DNA of 64,000 bases from Natronospira proteinivora (lineage in GTDB: Bacteria; Pseudomonadota; Gammaproteobacteria; Natronospirales; Natronospiraceae), in contig NZ_JALJYF010000002.1 in the NCBI RefSeq assembly GCF_024170465.1, positions 310,001-374,000 on the forward strand, written 5' to 3'. Shown one piece after another: positions 61,536 through 64,000 of the stretch. The stretch's first letter is position 1. Every line of letters starts with the position of its first letter. A model generated the notes under the pieces. That model made no database searches, was not told where the DNA came from, and saw only the letters and a program-made list of their open reading frames with translations. Both the position numbers and the translations under genes were made by a program.

Positions 61536-62606
61536 ATGCGGTACACCGTGGCGACAGTCCAATCATCCTCCACCCTGCAAGGCGGGCAATGGCTGCTGCT
61601 GGCCGTCCTGTTTCTGCTTCAGGGCTGCGCCCAGGCCATGATCCAGAGCCCGGGGCCGGCCCTGGACCCGGGCTGGGAGGCTGGTGAAGGGGAAACCCTT
61701 CCCCGCTTGGAAGGTCACCGCCTGCTGGCCGAGGACGGCTATGAACTGCCGCTGAGTCGCTGGCTCCCAGACAGCTCACCGGAAAGCGTTGTGCTTGCCC
61801 TGCATGGCTTCAATGATTTTCGCGCTTCCCATGAAACCGTGGCCCATGTCCTGACCCGTGGAGGGACGGCGGTATATGCCTATGATCAACGAGGCTTTGG
61901 TACCACCGAACAACGGGGTATCTGGCCCGGCCGGGACCGCCTGGTGGATGATGCCAGGACCGCCCTGGCGTTACTCCGGGACCGCTACCCCGAACAACCC
62001 CTCTATCTACTGGGCGAGAGCATGGGTGCGGCGGTGGCGATTCTTGCCCTCACCGGCGAACAGGCACCCGAGGTGGACGGCACGATTCTCATGGCACCAG
62101 CGGTCTGGGCCCGTGAAACCCAGCCCTGGTATCAGCGTCTTGGCCTGTGGCTGGGGGTCCGCCTGACCCCGGGCATGAAGCTGGACAGTGAATGGGTGGC
62201 GGTGGAACCCACAGACGATCCCACCTGGGCCGATTACTGGGATGAACATCCCCTGGTGATTCACCGCAGTCGAATGGATGCCCTGGACGGCATCTCCCAC
62301 CTCATGAGCGATGCCCTGGCCGCCAGTGCCGAACTGCCGGGCCCGACCTTGCTGCTTTACGGGGGCAATGATGAAGTGGTCCCGCCCGAGGCCATCTGCA
62401 ATATGCTCAAGACCCTGCCCGACCCCCAGAACCACCACTGGCGCTTTGCCTACTACCCCGAGGGATGGCACTTTCTCAGCCGTGACCGGCGGGCAAGGGA
62501 AACCCTCATGGATATGCTGGAATGGCAACACTCACCGACTACGGCATTGCCTTCCGGCCGGGAACTGACCAAGTCAGCCGGCCTTGCCCTCTTATGCGAG
62601 GACTGA
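61536..62606 (+). CDS. Lipoprotein alpha/beta-hydrolase (lysophospholipase/monoacylglycerol-lipase-like)
   Basis: A 356-aa membrane-attached hydrolase. The leader LLLAVLFLLQGCAQA has a lipobox. ALHGFNDFRASHETVAHVL, the nucleophile motif LLGESMGAAVAILAL, the acid GGNDEVVPPEA and the His in YPEGWHFLSRD form a full triad. YAYDQRGFGTTEQRGIWPG is typical of lysophospholipase L2-like enzymes. The start may be ATG 61536 or GTG 61548. The substrate is probably a lipid ester, by family. Confidence 0.85.
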   Translation: MRYTVATVQSSSTLQGGQWLLLAVLFLLQGCAQAMIQSPGPALDPGWEAGEGETLPRLEGHRLLAEDGYELPLSRWLPDSSPESVVLALHGFNDFRASHETVAHVLTRGGTAVYAYDQRGFGTTEQRGIWPGRDRLVDDARTALALLRDRYPEQPLYLLGESMGAAVAILALTGEQAPEVDGTILMAPAVWARETQPWYQRLGLWLGVRLTPGMKLDSEWVAVEPTDDPTWADYWDEHPLVIHRSRMDALDGISHLMSDALAASAELPGPTLLLYGGNDEVVPPEAICNMLKTLPDPQNHHWRFAYYPEGWHFLSRDRRARETLMDMLEWQHSPTTALPSGRELTKSAGLALLCED

Positions 62607-62607
62607 T

Positions 62608-64000
62608 TCAACGCGGGGAATGGTCCACCAGGCGGTTACGCCCCTCGGCCTTGGCCTCATAAAGGGCCACATCCGCCTTGAGCAGGAAACGCATGGCCGA
62701 TTCGTTGAGACGGGGAATGGCCGTGTAAACACCGATACTGACACTGAGCCCGGCCTCATTCCCGCCAAAACACATGCGGCTCGCTGCCACTTCCCGGCGG
62801 AAATGGGCCAGCTGTGCCACAAAAGCCTCGGCATCGCTGCCTTCGGACAAAACCACAAACTCTTCCCCGCCATAGCGGGCCACGACCTCAGTGCCCCGCT
62901 GCAGCATATGCTTCATGATCCTGGATAGCGCTTTCAGGCAATGATCACCAAATGCATGACCATACTGATCGTTCAGGCGCTTGAAATGATCCAGATCGAT
63001 CATGGCCACCGACAACCGCGTATTATTTCGTTTGGCCCGCGTCATGGCCTGGGCCAGGCAGTCATCAAAATGCAGGCGATTGAACAGCCCCGTGAGGGCA
63101 TCGGTACGATTGAGATGGGTCAGACGCTGATTGGTCGCTTCCAGGCCCCTGTTGAGAAGTCGAAGTCGATACCCCCAATACAGCAATAGCACAATACTCA
63201 AAGACACCAACACCAGCAGGGCCCACATCATCGACAAGCGCTGGGTATCCGCGGCCGCCACCCCGGATGTTTGACCATACCAGTGGTTGATGATTACCTG
63301 ACGCTCGGCTGCTGAAATGGAAGCGACCAGCGTCTGAAATATCGCCAACAACTCGGGTTTGTCTTGACGAACCGCCACTGAGAGCCGGGAATCCCCCTCC
63401 AGTCGGCCATTGATTTTCACCTGCCCGTTCCCCGACTCCCGTATGGCATAACGGATACTGGCCATATTACCCAACAAGCCGAAAAGCCGACCCTCGATCA
63501 CCCCCTCAATACCCTGCTCATAACTGTCCACTTCCACTAGATTGATATCCGGATAGCGCTGACGATAGATTTCCACAAAACTGAAATCCTTCATGATCCC
63601 CAGCGGTTGATGGGTCACCGCCGCAATGTCACGGACATAGGGGCCGTCGGATCGGGTTGCGAGAACGGAAGGGGTTTCCAGATAGGGTTCGCTAAACGTC
63701 AGATACTGCTCCCGCCCCGGCGTAGCCATGGCAAGGGGAAGAAAATCGCAGTCACCGTCCCGGGCTCTCTGCAAGGTTTCCGACCAGCTATCCGTGATAA
63801 GCAACTCCAGCTCCAATGCGCCCCGCTGCTCCATCAAGGCCAGAAAATCCGCCCCCATACCCACATACCGCCCTGCCTCATCAATCGCTTCGAAGGGAAG
63901 CCAATCGGGATCCACGCAAAAAGTCAGCGGCTCCCGCTCCATTAGATAGGCCTGCTGGGATACTTCCAGCACCCACATGGGCCGATCCAGCAGGGACACG
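62608..64000 (-). CDS. Diguanylate cyclase with periplasmic solute-binding sensor, 5' end outside the window
   Basis: At least 463 residues, open to the window edge. The visible N-terminal 250 residues are an SBP_bac_3-type periplasmic sensor (REPLTFCVDPDWLPFEAIDEAGRYVGMGADFLALM; GREQYLTFSEPYLETPSVLAT). One transmembrane helix follows (MMWALLVLVSLSIVLLLYWGYRL), then GGDEF with DALTGLFNRLHFDDC, YGGEEFVVLSEG and LYEAKAEGRNRLVDH. It probably senses an amino acid and makes c-di-GMP. The apparent GTG at the edge is unlikely to be the true start because the sensor domain should carry a signal peptide further upstream. Confidence 0.9.
   Translation of the reverse strand, partial: VSLLDRPMWVLEVSQQAYLMEREPLTFCVDPDWLPFEAIDEAGRYVGMGADFLALMEQRGALELELLITDSWSETLQRARDGDCDFLPLAMATPGREQYLTFSEPYLETPSVLATRSDGPYVRDIAAVTHQPLGIMKDFSFVEIYRQRYPDINLVEVDSYEQGIEGVIEGRLFGLLGNMASIRYAIRESGNGQVKINGRLEGDSRLSVAVRQDKPELLAIFQTLVASISAAERQVIINHWYGQTSGVAAADTQRLSMMWALLVLVSLSIVLLLYWGYRLRLLNRGLEATNQRLTHLNRTDALTGLFNRLHFDDCLAQAMTRAKRNNTRLSVAMIDLDHFKRLNDQYGHAFGDHCLKALSRIMKHMLQRGTEVVARYGGEEFVVLSEGSDAEAFVAQLAHFRREVAASRMCFGGNEAGLSVSIGVYTAIPRLNESAMRFLLKADVALYEAKAEGRNRLVDHSPR

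Overview
The window reads as chromosome of a moderately GC-rich gammaproteobacterium, probably a halophilic or alkaliphilic, peptide-using aerobe. A canonical photoactive yellow protein with its p-coumaroyl ligase, several sodium/proton-coupled carriers, acidic proteins and peptide-processing enzymes suggest this. An Arg cluster built on an acylornithine carbamoyltransferase, and a metX-metB-hom operon behind a SAM riboswitch, recall Xanthomonadales-type gene orders. I cannot name the genus. I see no rRNA, tRNA, prophage, transposase gene or CRISPR.

Layout. 1-9 kb: 5'-truncated oligopeptidase B, then a minus-strand group (ABC-F ATPase, alpha/beta hydrolase, rhomboid protease, NfeD-like protein, MDR oxidoreductase) and a GGDEF protein. 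9-13.5 kb: a single-chain HipA-like kinase with its own winged helix (YjjJ type) and an AT-richer island of three exported proteins. 13.5-24.3 kb: AbgT transporter and the Arg cluster argD-argF'-argB-argH-argG-(P-loop gene)-argC, with argR divergent across palindromic ARG boxes. The carbamoyltransferase carries the proline and flanking motif of N-succinylornithine enzymes, so the pathway may use succinylated intermediates. 24.3-29.5 kb: GGDEF protein, MFS carrier, and an amidohydrolase pair in which one member lacks the HxH metal motif. 29.6-33 kb: met operon under a SAM-I riboswitch whose expression platform appears to hide the Shine-Dalgarno sequence. 33-46 kb: a complete sulfate-to-cysteine block (cysB, cysHIJ, cysG, cysK, SLC13 carrier, fused sulfate adenylyltransferase/APS kinase), with a Cys-rich small ORF ahead of cysB. 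46-55 kb: DUF924 protein, dicarboxylate symporter, GNAT, an Mla/Pqi-like MCE lipid transport operon, and a divergent MotA/ExbB-like plus OmpA-like pair. 55-64 kb: WrbA, pCL-PYP, Na+/solute symporter, PAS-GGDEF, endonuclease V, a lipoprotein hydrolase and a further GGDEF receptor running off the end.

The most unusual structure is a dispersed, protein-free repeat family with four copies (2083-2643, 16274-16716, 34681-35340, 46601-47155). Each copy is a nearly palindromic unit of about 0.55 kb: terminal inverted repeats, a long hairpin, a conserved core, and a second hairpin that is the inverted counterpart of the first. Hairpin arms differ between copies but stay paired, an inner stem is capped by a GGGA (GNRA) tetraloop, and hairpin tips hold other nested hairpins. 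In the third copy the tip holds a 271-bp multi-branched cloverleaf. This points to selection on structure, as expected for a structured RNA or a single-strand/cruciform-acting mobile element.

All functions are assigned from reading translated sequence, motifs and context. No database search was possible.
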